From Rhodoligotrophos sp. CJ14 (GTDB taxonomy: Bacteria; Pseudomonadota; Alphaproteobacteria; Rhizobiales; Im1): a stretch of 64,000 nucleotides of DNA. A program made the translations under genes and the position numbers. The notes beneath the pieces were generated by a model. It had not been told where the DNA came from. It did no database searches and saw only the letters and a program-made list of their open reading frames with translations. How positions within the stretch are numbered: the stretch's first letter is position 1; each line of letters starts with the position of its first letter. This document shows positions 33,054-42,995 of the stretch, one piece after another. Where the stretch lies: positions 3,918,001 through 3,982,000 of the forward strand of contig NZ_CP133319.1 of NCBI RefSeq assembly GCF_038811545.1, written 5' to 3'.

Positions 33054-35924
33054 TCATTGACCGAGCCGCTCCAGCAGAGCGGGCACATGCACCTGGTCGG
33101 CCTTGTAATTGCCCGTCAGCACATACATCACGATATTGACGCCGCTGCGCAGCGCCATCTCGCGCTGGCGCGCGCCGCCCGGCACGGGCGGAAACAGCGG
33201 CTGGCCATTCGCATCCGCGGCCCAGGCTGCGGCATAGTCGTTGGACCCGATGATGACCGAGGAAACGCCGTCGAAATTGGCCGAGCCTTCGGGCGTATTG
33301 CCGCCGCTGGCCTCGACCCAGAGCTGTCCACCCGCCCACCGGCCGGGAAAGGACTGCAACAGGTAAAAGGCCTTGGTCAAGACGTGCTCCGGTGGGACCG
33401 GCGCGAGCGGCGGCACATTGACATTGGCCAGAATGCGCTGCAGCGCCCGCGTGCCCGGGCTCACTTGCCCCGTCAGCTCCTGCAGATTGCTCTGGTGATC
33501 GCGGGTGTCGAAGAGGATCGTGCCGCCATTCTTGAGATAGGCGTCAACCCGCGCCGCCGCGGCAGGCGACAGCGCCGGCGCATCCGGCAGTACCGGCCAG
33601 TACAGCATCGGAAAGAAGACGATCTCGTCACTCTCGATATCAATCCCGACCGGGGCGGCAGCTTCAACCGCGGTCCGCTGCGCCAGGGTATCCGTCAGGC
33701 CCGCGAGCCCGGCCTGGCTCACCTCATCGACTTCGGAATCGCCGGTCCGCACAAAGGCGAGCTTGGTCTCGAGCGCGTTCTCGAGGGCGAAGGACGGGTT
33801 GGGGAGGGCCGCTTCACCCTCCTGCCCATGCCCATCGATGGGATGAGCGAGGAATGCAACGCCGATCATCACGGCGGTGCCCGCCTTGGCAAAACGGGCC
33901 CGCAACTGACCCAGGGATCCCGAGAGCATCAGCACGGCGAGTGCATCGAGCAGGAACAGCACCAAAGCAGCAACGAGTAATGGGCCGGCAAAGGAGACGG
34001 TTTGCGCCGGCTGATAGGTGCTGAGGCTGACGGTGCTCGGCAGTGCCCCGATCGGAGTGAGCTCAGGAGCCTCTTCATGTAGGTTCAACGCGCGCGTACG
34101 GCCATCACGCCCGTAAAGCCCGGCAGGATGTTGCGGACCGGGCCTCGTTTCATTGAAGGCCGCCAGTGGAATAGGCCGGGTATCCGCGGGCGGGTCCACC
34201 ATCTCGCCAAACCCGTTGAGCACCCGCAGCGGGGCGAAAGCACCACCATTGACAGCGGCCGATGGGCTGGTCGCCTCCGTTGCGGCAGCACTCTCCGCTG
34301 GCGCTGCCCCCGATGAGATGCTGCCGGGCGCCATATCGAGGATCCGGCGCAGCATTTCAACGAAGACGCCAGACAGAGGCAGGTTCGACCAATCCGCATT
34401 GGCCGTGACATGGAACAGCACCACGAGCCCGTTGCCCCGCCGCTCGGCAGTGACCAGCGGGGTGCCGTCTGCCAGCCGCGCCCAGACCTTGTCGCCGAGA
34501 TCGGCGGTGGGTTGCGCCAGCACCTGCTTGGCGACATTTACCTCCGGACTGATCGCTATGCCCGCAAACGGGCTCTGCTCATCGAACGGCGCAATCGGCT
34601 GTGGCTCTTCCCAGGTCAAGGCCCCGCCGAGCGCCCTATCTCCTTCGCGAAGCTCCACCGGCACGAGATCGTCATGACCGGCCGCAAGCCGCGGGCCCGC
34701 AAAGCGCACGAGCACACCTCCGCGCTCGACCCAGCTGCGCACCGCGTCCCGATCGCCAACCGGAAGCTGGCCGATATCGGCCAGAACCAGCATGGAGAGA
34801 CCGCTCTGAAGCGTGGCGCTCAGGTCGGTATTGCCGCTCGCCGTCGCATTGCTATCGCTGACGGTGCGCAGCTCCGCATAAGGCTCGAGCGCCCGGGTGA
34901 CATAGTAGAGCGGCGACAGCAGCGGTTGATTGGCTTCGATCGATCCCGCTGCCTCGAGCCCGACGGTCTTCCGGCTCCAGCGGTCATCGAGAAGATAGAC
35001 GGCGCCCGCGCTGCGCTCCCCGCTGATATCGATCCGGGCGACCTCGTTGCGCAACTGCAACGGCAATTCCATGGTGGTCGTCGCGCGTTTCTCGCCCGCC
35101 GCAAACCGCAGGCTCTGTTCGGCGAGGCTGCGGCCATTGCCCGCGAGCGCCCGGGCCGTCACTGTCTGGTCACGATCCGACCGTGAGCGCGAGGCGGCAA
35201 TGGCAAGTCCTTCCCCGGCCAGCTGTGGCGCGCCGACCGCAAAGGCCGTTTCGGTTGCCGGCGGCACGATCACCCGCACGCGCGATCCCCCGCCCAGCTC
35301 CTGCAGGCTTGCGGCAAAGCGCGAGGCATCGCCATAATCGAGGCCATCCGAGAGCCAGAGGATATCGAGCGGCTCGTGATCACCGAACGTATCGGCGAGA
35401 TGCCGGGCAAGGCCCGCCCGATCCGGGGTGAGCGCCTTGGGCTGAAGGCTGCTGACCGTATTGGCAACATCCGCAGCCGCCTTGGCTTCGAGCGCCGGCG
35501 GTGCCTCCTTTGGCGAGGTTGTGACGAGCACCACCGGCTGATCCTTGTCGCGGGCTCGGTCGATCGCCTCACTGGTTACCCGCAGCCGGGTTGGCCAGGT
35601 CTTGGCGGCCGCCCAGCCATCATCGAGCACGATGAGCAAGGGGCCGCTGCCGCCGCCCGCTTGACCGCTCCGATCGATCATTGGCCGCGCCACCGCGAGA
35701 ATGAGGCAGGCGATCAAGGCCATGCGCAGGAGCATCAGCCACCAGGGGGTCTTATGCGGCGTCTCCTCCTTGGCAATAAGCCCGAGCAGGAAGCGGATCG
35801 GCGGAAAGCTCACCCGCTCTGGCCGCGGGGGCGTGAGGCGCAACAGCCACCAGATCACGGGCAGCAACAGCAGCGCCCATAAGGCAGCGGCAGTCTGGAA
35901 GGTGATGGCGCCGATCGTCAGCAT
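33054..35924 (-). CDS. BatA-type N-terminal and DUF4159 domain membrane protein
   Basis: A 956-residue protein. The start MLTIGAITFQTAAALWAL with WWLLRLTPPRPERVSFPPIRFL is the BatA (aerotolerance regulator) N-terminal domain, with two helices (about 8-27 and 62-79). A VWA-like region follows (LLIVLDDGWAAAKTW; DILWLSDGLDYGDA). A long middle part leads to a C-terminal helix (LLVAALVLFLLDALAVLML) and then the DUF4159 domain (EIVFFPMLYWPVLPDA; KNGGTILFDTRDH). The fusion is common in alphaproteobacteria. The MIDAS motif of real VWA domains is not complete, so metal binding is doubtful. Confidence 0.85.
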   Translation of the reverse strand: MLTIGAITFQTAAALWALLLLPVIWWLLRLTPPRPERVSFPPIRFLLGLIAKEETPHKTPWWLMLLRMALIACLILAVARPMIDRSGQAGGGSGPLLIVLDDGWAAAKTWPTRLRVTSEAIDRARDKDQPVVLVTTSPKEAPPALEAKAAADVANTVSSLQPKALTPDRAGLARHLADTFGDHEPLDILWLSDGLDYGDASRFAASLQELGGGSRVRVIVPPATETAFAVGAPQLAGEGLAIAASRSRSDRDQTVTARALAGNGRSLAEQSLRFAAGEKRATTTMELPLQLRNEVARIDISGERSAGAVYLLDDRWSRKTVGLEAAGSIEANQPLLSPLYYVTRALEPYAELRTVSDSNATASGNTDLSATLQSGLSMLVLADIGQLPVGDRDAVRSWVERGGVLVRFAGPRLAAGHDDLVPVELREGDRALGGALTWEEPQPIAPFDEQSPFAGIAISPEVNVAKQVLAQPTADLGDKVWARLADGTPLVTAERRGNGLVVLFHVTANADWSNLPLSGVFVEMLRRILDMAPGSISSGAAPAESAAATEATSPSAAVNGGAFAPLRVLNGFGEMVDPPADTRPIPLAAFNETRPGPQHPAGLYGRDGRTRALNLHEEAPELTPIGALPSTVSLSTYQPAQTVSFAGPLLVAALVLFLLDALAVLMLSGSLGQLRARFAKAGTAVMIGVAFLAHPIDGHGQEGEAALPNPSFALENALETKLAFVRTGDSEVDEVSQAGLAGLTDTLAQRTAVEAAAPVGIDIESDEIVFFPMLYWPVLPDAPALSPAAAARVDAYLKNGGTILFDTRDHQSNLQELTGQVSPGTRALQRILANVNVPPLAPVPPEHVLTKAFYLLQSFPGRWAGGQLWVEASGGNTPEGSANFDGVSSVIIGSNDYAAAWAADANGQPLFPPVPGGARQREMALRSGVNIVMYVLTGNYKADQVHVPALLERLGQ

Positions 35925-35931
35925 AAGGGCC

Positions 35932-36870
35932 TCATCCTCCGGTCAGCATATTGCCTGACAGCCTGCTATAAAGCGGCAGGATCGCCCGCTGTGGCGGCTG
36001 ATCCGTATGATGGAGCGTGAAGCTCCAGCCCAGCCGCCGCGCGAGCTCCTTAAGGCCTGCCCGATGCGCTTCGATGCGTGCCCGGTACGAGTCCCGCACG
36101 CTTTCCGTCCGTCCAATGATAAAGCGCAAAGGCCCGCCACCGGTTTCCTCGAACTCCTTTCGGCCTGTATAGGGGAGATGCTCCTCGGCGGGGTCGAACA
36201 CCTGGACGATATGCCCGCGCACGTCACGGGCAGCGATGCTCGAGATGCTTTCCCGGAGCTTTTCCAGCGGCACCAGGAAATCGCTGATCAGGATGACATT
36301 GGAATATCGCGGCAGGCTCACCTGCGGCAGTCCGCTCTCGGCAAAGCTGCCTTCGGGCAATCCGCTGCTGCCAGCCTCGTTTCCACTCGCGATCGCCGCG
36401 AGCTTTTCCAAGCCGTTGCGCGTCGCCACGGGCTGTCGGCCGCTTCCGAGAATGCCAACCCGTTCCCCTGCCGACAGCATGAGGGCAGACAAGGTGAGCA
36501 GAATGAGCAAGGCCCGCTCACGCTTGCTGGTGGTTGCAAGCTTCGATTGGAAATCCATGCCCGCAGCGCCGCTCGCCCACAGCCAGACCGTGTTGGCGGC
36601 TTCCCACTCATTTTGGCGGACATAGAGCTGGTCCGAGCGGGCTGATTTGCGCCAATCGATCCGCGCGGCCTCCTCGCCCGCCCGATAGCGCTGGAACTGC
36701 CAGAAGCTTTCGCCGCTCCCCGGCCGGCGCCGCCCGTGGAAACCCATCGCCACCGTGTTGGCGATCCGGTCTGCTTGGACCAGCAAGGCCGGATAGGCCA
36801 GCGCCAGCCGCTGCGCCTCATCGACGGGAGGCTGTGCCGGGGATTGGCTTGCTATCCAGGTGGGCGCCAA
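35932..36870 (-). CDS. DUF58 domain protein
   Basis: A 312-residue soluble protein with the DUF58 signature FWQFQRYRAGEEAARIDWR followed by KSARSDQLYVRQNEWE (about residues 57-90). The C-terminal half is a VWA-like fold (VILISDFLVPLEKLRES). DUF58 proteins are partners of MoxR AAA+ ATPases and usually follow them, as here: only four bases separate it from the moxR stop. Eight bases separate it from the BatA/DUF4159 gene. Confidence 0.9.
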   Translation of the reverse strand: MAPTWIASQSPAQPPVDEAQRLALAYPALLVQADRIANTVAMGFHGRRRPGSGESFWQFQRYRAGEEAARIDWRKSARSDQLYVRQNEWEAANTVWLWASGAAGMDFQSKLATTSKRERALLILLTLSALMLSAGERVGILGSGRQPVATRNGLEKLAAIASGNEAGSSGLPEGSFAESGLPQVSLPRYSNVILISDFLVPLEKLRESISSIAARDVRGHIVQVFDPAEEHLPYTGRKEFEETGGGPLRFIIGRTESVRDSYRARIEAHRAGLKELARRLGWSFTLHHTDQPPQRAILPLYSRLSGNMLTGG

Positions 36871-36874
36871 ACCG

Positions 36875-37873
36875 TTATCCCAACTTTGCGCAGAGCCGTG
36901 AGATCACGCCATCGAGCGTCTGACCATCGGCACGAGCGGCGAATGTGAGGGCCATGCGATGCCGCAGCACCGGATTGGCGAGCGCGATCACGTCATCGAC
37001 CGATGGCGACAACCGCCCATCCATCAGTGCTCGCGTACGCACACCCAGCATGAGCGCTTGGCTTGCGCGTGGCCCCGGACCCCAGGCGACCGTCTCGCGG
37101 ACGAATTCGTCCGCGTCACCATCGGGGCGCGCGCTCCGGACGAGATTGAGCACCGCATTCACCACCGAATCGCCCACCGGAATGAGCCGGACCAGCCGCT
37201 GCATGGCGAGAAGATCCTCGGCCGTCATCACCGCATCCGGCAGGCTTTCCGCAGGACCCGTCGTTGCGAACAGCATGCGCCGCTCCGCCTCGAGATCGGG
37301 ATAAGGCACTTCGATTTCCAGCAGGAATCGGTCCAACTGTGCTTCCGGCAGCGGATAGGTGCCTTCCTGCTCGATCGGATTCTGCGTGGCGAGCACATGG
37401 AACGGACGCGGCAGGTCATATCGCTGGCCCGCAACGGTCACGTGCTTTTCTTGCATTGCCTGCAGCAGCGCCGATTGCGTGCGCGGGCTCGCGCGGTTGA
37501 TCTCGTCCGCCATCAGGAGCTGGCTGAACACCGGGCCGCGGATGAACCGGAAATGCCGTGTGCCCGTATCGCTCTCTTCGAGCACCTCCGAGCCGATGAT
37601 GTCGGACGGCAGCAGGTCGGGCGTGAACTGCACCCGCTTTTCCTGTAGCCCCATCACCCGCGCGATGGTCTCGACCAGCTTGGTCTTGGCAAGACCAGGC
37701 AAGCCCACCAGCAGCCCGTGGCCGCCGCTGAGGATGGATGTGAGGGCGAGGTCGATCACGGGTTGCTGGCCGAAGATCACACGGCCGATGGCCTCTTTGG
37801 CCCGTCCCAGTTTCTCGCCTGCCCGTTCGATGTCTTCGACCACCTTGTGATCGGCTTCGTTGATGCTCTGCAT
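36875..37873 (-). CDS. MoxR-family AAA+ ATPase
   Basis: A 332-residue ATPase heading a four-gene operon. Walker A is GLPGLAKT (57-64), Walker B is LLMADEINR (119-127), and sensor 1 lies in VLATQNPIEQEGTYPLPEAQ. The family acts as a chaperone-like partner of VWA proteins for assembly or metal insertion into envelope or enzyme complexes. Gene order moxR-DUF58-BatA/DUF4159-membrane protein is a known arrangement. The gene is divergent from the DUF1285 gene. Confidence 0.94.
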   Translation of the reverse strand: MQSINEADHKVVEDIERAGEKLGRAKEAIGRVIFGQQPVIDLALTSILSGGHGLLVGLPGLAKTKLVETIARVMGLQEKRVQFTPDLLPSDIIGSEVLEESDTGTRHFRFIRGPVFSQLLMADEINRASPRTQSALLQAMQEKHVTVAGQRYDLPRPFHVLATQNPIEQEGTYPLPEAQLDRFLLEIEVPYPDLEAERRMLFATTGPAESLPDAVMTAEDLLAMQRLVRLIPVGDSVVNAVLNLVRSARPDGDADEFVRETVAWGPGPRASQALMLGVRTRALMDGRLSPSVDDVIALANPVLRHRMALTFAARADGQTLDGVISRLCAKLG

Positions 37874-38001
37874 ATCAATTACTATAGTTTTTCCGAGACG
37901 TGACGGTAGCCTGCAGGACGGATGTCAAAAAAGAATTCACGTTGTGTGTTCCAAATGAGTGTGGACCGCGACTGCGGCCCAAGAAAGATGACTGGGATCA
38001 A

Positions 38002-38634
38002 ATGGGCGTGAGAGGAGAAAAGGTCGCGCCGGCCGGCACGGTAGGAACAACTGCCGATGCAAGCCAGCCAATGCGTGGCCTGAAGGAAGCCGCAGCCGCG
38101 ACCGCCAAGCGCGGTCTGCCTCCGGTCGACAAGTGGAATCCAGACTTCTGTGGCGATATTGACATGCGCATCGCCGCCGACGGCACTTGGTATTACATGA
38201 ATTCGCCGATCGGCAGAAAGCCGCTGGTCCGCCTGTTCTCGACACTGCTGCGCAAGGACGAGGATGGCAAGACCTATCTGATCACGCCGGTCGAGAAGGT
38301 GGGCATCACGGTTGACGATGCCCATTTCGTCGCGGTCGCCATGGCCGTTGAAGGCGAGGGCGAGGATCAGGTGATCCACTTCATCACCAATGTGGATGAC
38401 GAAGTCACCGTTGACGATGAGCATCCCTTGCGTTTCGCCCGGGAGGAGGGCACGGACGGGCTCAAGCCCTATGTGCGCGTGCGGGGTCGGTTGGAGGCGC
38501 TGGTGGCTCGGGCGATCTTCTATGATCTCGTTGAGCGCGGATGCACTCAGACCATTGACGGCGTATCCTGGTTCGGCGTTTGGAGTTCCGGGCGCTTCTA
38601 TCCTATGGCACCGGCCGCTGAGATCGGCCTCTGA
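38002..38634 (+). CDS. DUF1285 domain protein
   Basis: A 210-residue protein when started at ATG 38002; an in-frame start at 37900 would add 34 residues lacking family character. DUF1285 features include PPVDKWNPDFCGDIDMRI, GTWYYMNSPIGRKPLVRLF and YLITPVEKVGITVDDAHF, ending with VWSSGRFYPM. Function is not established. It lies 18 bases upstream of the CoA pyrophosphatase gene; DUF1285-NUDIX-CCA enzyme is a conserved alphaproteobacterial order. Confidence 0.88.
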   Translation: MGVRGEKVAPAGTVGTTADASQPMRGLKEAAAATAKRGLPPVDKWNPDFCGDIDMRIAADGTWYYMNSPIGRKPLVRLFSTLLRKDEDGKTYLITPVEKVGITVDDAHFVAVAMAVEGEGEDQVIHFITNVDDEVTVDDEHPLRFAREEGTDGLKPYVRVRGRLEALVARAIFYDLVERGCTQTIDGVSWFGVWSSGRFYPMAPAAEIGL

Positions 38635-38652
38635 TCCCTGAAGAGACCCTGC

Positions 38653-39315
38653 GTGACAGAACTCGCGTCCCGATACACACTGGGCGAGGTGGCGCTGCTG
38701 GCAAGGCGCCGTTTGCGGCCGCTCGACGATGCCGAAGCCCTCGACCCCGCCTTCCGCCCAGCCCGTGGTGATGGTGAGCTGCAGGGCCGCCTCAGCGTGG
38801 CGGCCGATGCTGTTCTGAAGCCGGCGGCCGTCCTCGTCGGGCTGCTCGATAAAGACGGCGAAGCAAATGTGCTGCTCACGCTCCGCACGGAGCATCTCTC
38901 AAGCCATGCCGGCCAGATCGCCTTTCCCGGTGGGAAGATCGAGGCTGGCGATGCCGGCCCTACAGACGCGGCCTTGCGCGAGACCGAGGAAGAAACTGGC
39001 CTCGCGCCCCGGTTTGTCGATGTTATCGGTCTGCTCGATCCCTATGTGACGGGCACTGGCTATCGCATCGTTCCGGTCGTCGGCCTGATCAAGCCTGGCT
39101 TCACCCTCGCCCCTGATCCAAGCGAGGTCGCCGACGTTTTCGAGGTTCCCTTGAGCTTTCTCATGAATCCCGCCAATCACCAGCGCCATGAGCGGGTATG
39201 GAAGGGTGAGCTCCGGCGCTACTATGCGATGCCTTATCTTGAGCGATACATCTGGGGCGCGACCGCCGGCATTCTCCGCAACTTTTACGACCGTCTCTAT
39301 GGACGCGAGCCATGA
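38653..39315 (+). CDS. CoA pyrophosphatase (NUDIX, NudL-like)
   Basis: A 220-residue NUDIX enzyme with GTG start. It shows an intact Nudix box, GGKIEAGDAGPTDAALRETE then EETGL, near residue 95, preceded by the CoA-type motif LLTLRTEHLSSHAGQIAFPG. It cleaves CoA or acyl-CoA to 3',5'-ADP and phosphopantetheine. Its stop overlaps the next start (ATGA at 39312), so it is translationally coupled to the CCA nucleotidyltransferase. Confidence 0.92.
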   Translation: MTELASRYTLGEVALLARRRLRPLDDAEALDPAFRPARGDGELQGRLSVAADAVLKPAAVLVGLLDKDGEANVLLTLRTEHLSSHAGQIAFPGGKIEAGDAGPTDAALRETEEETGLAPRFVDVIGLLDPYVTGTGYRIVPVVGLIKPGFTLAPDPSEVADVFEVPLSFLMNPANHQRHERVWKGELRRYYAMPYLERYIWGATAGILRNFYDRLYGREP

Positions 39316-40565
39316 CGGCCGCGCAGCTCGCGCCCGAGGATCACCCGTGGCTCGCCGATGCGAGGCTGCAAACGGTCCTCGATGCGCTGGAGGCCGATGG
39401 GGGAGGGGCCCGCATCGTAGGGGGTGCAATCCGCAACGCGGTGCTCGGCGAGCCCGTCGGTGACATCGATATTGCCACCACCGAAACACCCGAGCGGGCG
39501 ATGGCGCTCTGTGCAAAGGCCGGGTTGCGTAGCATGCCTACTGGCCTTGCTCATGGCACCGTGACCGTGCTCGCAACATCCAGTGAAGGTACGAAGTCCT
39601 TCGAGGTCACTACCTTGCGGCGTGATCTTTTAACGGATGGTCGGCATGCGGAGGTCGCCTTCACCGACGACTGGGCGCAAGACGCCGCCCGGCGCGACTT
39701 CACCATGAACGCGCTCTACTGTGATCGTTCAGGAAAAGTCTTTGATCCTCTGAATGGTTACCAGGATCTTATCACAAAGCGAATCCGCTTCGTCGGCGAT
39801 CCCCTGGCGCGCGTGCGCGAGGATTACCTGCGGATACTGCGGCTCTTCAGATTTGCGGCGCGGTATGGCCCTCAAGACATTGACGAGCCAAGTCTTTCCG
39901 CCTGTGTCACAGAGCGTGATGGTCTTGATAAGCTTTCGGCAGAGCGTATTCGGCAGGAATGGTTCCGGCTGATAGTGGGAAAATGGGCCGTTCCCGTCAT
40001 CGAAATCATGGCCGATACGGGCATTCTGCCTTACGTGATCGGTCAGGAGATCTCGGTTGATGCCCTATCCCGACTTGCGGAAACGGAGTCTTTTCTGAGG
40101 CTTGCCCCCGATCCTCTTTTACGAAGCTTTAACTTGAGCAGCGCTCATCGCACGATCGTGCCTTGGCTGCGCGATCACTTGCGGCTCACCAATGCCGAGC
40201 GCGACAGGCTTGAACAGCTGGTTGCGGCAGGCCGGGTCACCCCTGGCTTGCGTGAGAAGGAACGGCGAGCAGTGCTCTACCGCCTTGGGCCGGAGACCTT
40301 CCGGGACGCTGTCCTCACCACTTGGTGCCGTGAGCCGGTAGCACCCGATAATGCGGTCTGGCGCGAGCTCTTCTCCCTGGCGGACGAGTGGCCCATCCCG
40401 ACCTTTCCCTTGCGCGGCAATGATCTCGTCGAGCTTGGGATACCGCCTGGCCCAGAAATCGGCCTATTACTCGAAGCCTTGCAGGATCTGTGGATCGCCT
40501 CGGATTTCAGCGAGGACAAGCAGGCGCTCCTCTCCCGCATACCTGCCTTGCGTCGGGGAACCTGA
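39312..40565 (+). CDS. CCA tRNA nucleotidyltransferase / poly(A) polymerase
   Basis: A 417-residue class II nucleotidyltransferase. The active site is VGGAIRN with Asp51 and Asp53 in GDIDIATTE; RRDFTMNALYCD and RIRFVGDPLARVREDYLRI(LR) follow, as in CCA-adding enzymes and bacterial poly(A) polymerases. No HD domain is visible. In alphaproteobacteria the single gene of this type usually adds or repairs tRNA 3' CCA. Start codon overlaps the preceding gene by four bases. Confidence 0.93.
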   Translation: MTAAQLAPEDHPWLADARLQTVLDALEADGGGARIVGGAIRNAVLGEPVGDIDIATTETPERAMALCAKAGLRSMPTGLAHGTVTVLATSSEGTKSFEVTTLRRDLLTDGRHAEVAFTDDWAQDAARRDFTMNALYCDRSGKVFDPLNGYQDLITKRIRFVGDPLARVREDYLRILRLFRFAARYGPQDIDEPSLSACVTERDGLDKLSAERIRQEWFRLIVGKWAVPVIEIMADTGILPYVIGQEISVDALSRLAETESFLRLAPDPLLRSFNLSSAHRTIVPWLRDHLRLTNAERDRLEQLVAAGRVTPGLREKERRAVLYRLGPETFRDAVLTTWCREPVAPDNAVWRELFSLADEWPIPTFPLRGNDLVELGIPPGPEIGLLLEALQDLWIASDFSEDKQALLSRIPALRRGT

Positions 40566-40652
40566 AGACCCTGCTGCGAGTCTCTTGACCTAAGGCGTGC
40601 TCAGGCGTGAACTTCCCCCCGATTGGAATCTGATCACGCCGGGAGCTCCATC

Positions 40653-42995
40653 TTGAAATTCGCAATGGGACAAGCGGTGCGCCGCCGTGAGGATGAGCGC
40701 TTCCTGAAAGGCGCTGGTCGCTATCTCGATGACATCGTGATGCCGAATATGGCCCATGCGGCGGTCGTGCGCTCACCCTACGCCCATGCCCGCATCACTG
40801 GCATCGACCTCACCGAAGCCCTTGCCTCCAAGGGTGTCATCGCGATTTACACAGCCAAGGACATCCATGCGGCGGGGCTTGGCATCCTCCCCACCATCAC
40901 GGGCATTCACGGCGTCGACAAGGATGGGATCCGTCACCCGCCCCGTTACGCGCTCACCGGCGATACGGTGCGCTATGTCGGCGATCCCGTGGCCTTCGTG
41001 GTCGCTGAGACGAAGGAGCAAGCGCGCGAAGCGGCCGAACGGGTGCTGGTGGATTATGAGGATCTGCCGGCCGTCACCTCCACCGCGGACGCGCTAAGCC
41101 CCGAGGCGCCGCTGGTTTGGCCCGAATTCGGCACCAATCGCTGCTATCGGTTCCACGCAGGTGATGCTGCCGCGACGGAACAGGCCTTCACGCGGGCAGC
41201 CCGCGTTGTGAGGCTCGATCTCGTCAACAACCGTCTCGCTCCCGCCGCGATAGAGCCGCGCTGCGCCATTGGCGAATGGGACGAACCCGCTCAGCAATAC
41301 GTGCTGCATGTGTCCGGCCAGGCCGTGCACTCTCAGCAGAGCCAGATGGCCGGCCACGTCTTCAAGACCGATCTTCATCGTATCCGCGTGGTGGCTCCCG
41401 ACGTGGGTGGCGGCTTCGGCGGCAAGAATTTCGTTTATCCCGAGAATGTCATGGTGATGTTCGCTGCCCACCGGCTCAGGCGGCCGGTGAAATGGGTGGC
41501 CGACCGGGCGGAAAATTTCATGGCCGAGATCCACGCCCGCGATCACGTGACCCATGCGGAACTTGCGCTCGATCACAACGCGAAAATCCTGGGCCTGCGC
41601 GTCAAGACGACCGCCAGTATGGGCGCCTATCTCTCGAGCTATGGTCCCTTGATACCGGCTGTATCCATGATGCGGCCCACTGGCGGCAATTACATCATCC
41701 CCGCCATAAACCTAGAGGTTGAGGCGGTCTTCACCAACACCGTCCCCGTGGATGCCTATCGTGGCGCCGGCCGGCCGGAGGCGGCTTACGTTATCGAGCG
41801 CCTCATCGATGTGGCTGCCTTCGACCTCAATCTGGCGCCCGAGGAGCTGCGTCGACGCAACTTCATCGACAAGACGCCCTATAAAACTGGCGTCGGCTCC
41901 ATGATCGATTCCGGCGACTTTCAGGGCACGTTGGACAAGGCTTTGGCGCTTGCTGGTTGGGATGGATTTCCTGAGCGCAAAGCGCAATCCAAGGCCAAAG
42001 GCCGCCTGCGTGGCCGCGGCATAGGCAGCTATCTCGAAATGGCGGTTGGCGCCTCCAGCGAAGAGCCCGAGATCCGCTTCGACGACGATGGTGGCGTCAC
42101 CGTGCTGGTCGGCACCCATTCCACCGGCCAGGGCCACGAGACCACCTATGTCCAGATCATTTCGACCGAGCTTGGCATTCCTTCGGAGAAGATCCGCTAC
42201 GTCCAGGGCGATACCAATCTGATCCCTATGGGCGGCGGTCACGGCGGCTCGCGCTCGCTGGTCGTGGGCGGCAGCGCCGTTTATCTGGCGACGAGCGAGA
42301 TCCGCGAGAAGGCACAGCTTGCCGCCTCTCATCTGCTGGAGGCCGGGATCGGCGATCTCGTCTTCGAGAATGGCCGCTTCACCATCGCAGGCACCGACCG
42401 CTCGATCGGCATCCTTGAAATCGAGCAGCGCCTGCGCACGGCCGACCGCCTGCCCGAAAGCGTGCCGGCAACCTTGACCACGCGCAAACGCTATGACGGG
42501 AGCGCCGTGAACTACCCCAACGGGTGCCATGTCTGCGAGGTCGAGATCGACCCCGAGACCGGCCGCGTGTTTGTCGATCGCTATGCCGTGGTCGATGATT
42601 TCGGCCGCATCGTTAATCCGCTGATCGCGGCAGGGCAGGTGATCGGCGGCACGGTACAGGGCATCGGCCAGGCCCTCATCGAGGATATTCGCTATGATCC
42701 TGAAAGCGGCCAGCTCTTATCGGGCAGCTTCATGGATTATGGCCTGCCCCGCGCGGATGATGTCTCTGATGTCGAGGTCGGCTTCAATGAGAACGCTCCG
42801 ACCCCGACAAACCCGCTTGGCGTTAAGGGGGCGGGTGAGGCCGGGGCCACGGGCGCGCCACCGGCGGTGGTCAACGCGGTGCTCGATGCGCTAAAGGAGT
42901 TTCGCATCCGTCATCTCGACATGCCGCTGACCCCGGAAAAGGTCTGGCGAGCTCTCACCACAGGACAAGCATCACATGCAACTGATCAAGCTTGA
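40653..42995 (+). CDS. Molybdopterin-binding large subunit, xanthine dehydrogenase/CO dehydrogenase family
   Basis: A 780-residue protein. TTG 40653 is preferred: it gives MKFAMGQAVRRREDERFL, the usual opening of the family, and GGGAG lies seven bases upstream. The molybdopterin-contact segments are GGGFGGKNFVYPEN, DAYRGAGRPEAAY and, near the C-terminus, GVKGAGEAGATG, whose Glu is the catalytic base. The active-site loop is AYRGAGRPE rather than the AYRCSFR of aerobic CO dehydrogenase, so CO oxidation is unlikely. Neither FAD nor [2Fe-2S] subunit genes are adjacent, so partners must be encoded elsewhere. Confidence 0.9.
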   Translation: MKFAMGQAVRRREDERFLKGAGRYLDDIVMPNMAHAAVVRSPYAHARITGIDLTEALASKGVIAIYTAKDIHAAGLGILPTITGIHGVDKDGIRHPPRYALTGDTVRYVGDPVAFVVAETKEQAREAAERVLVDYEDLPAVTSTADALSPEAPLVWPEFGTNRCYRFHAGDAAATEQAFTRAARVVRLDLVNNRLAPAAIEPRCAIGEWDEPAQQYVLHVSGQAVHSQQSQMAGHVFKTDLHRIRVVAPDVGGGFGGKNFVYPENVMVMFAAHRLRRPVKWVADRAENFMAEIHARDHVTHAELALDHNAKILGLRVKTTASMGAYLSSYGPLIPAVSMMRPTGGNYIIPAINLEVEAVFTNTVPVDAYRGAGRPEAAYVIERLIDVAAFDLNLAPEELRRRNFIDKTPYKTGVGSMIDSGDFQGTLDKALALAGWDGFPERKAQSKAKGRLRGRGIGSYLEMAVGASSEEPEIRFDDDGGVTVLVGTHSTGQGHETTYVQIISTELGIPSEKIRYVQGDTNLIPMGGGHGGSRSLVVGGSAVYLATSEIREKAQLAASHLLEAGIGDLVFENGRFTIAGTDRSIGILEIEQRLRTADRLPESVPATLTTRKRYDGSAVNYPNGCHVCEVEIDPETGRVFVDRYAVVDDFGRIVNPLIAAGQVIGGTVQGIGQALIEDIRYDPESGQLLSGSFMDYGLPRADDVSDVEVGFNENAPTPTNPLGVKGAGEAGATGAPPAVVNAVLDALKEFRIRHLDMPLTPEKVWRALTTGQASHATDQA

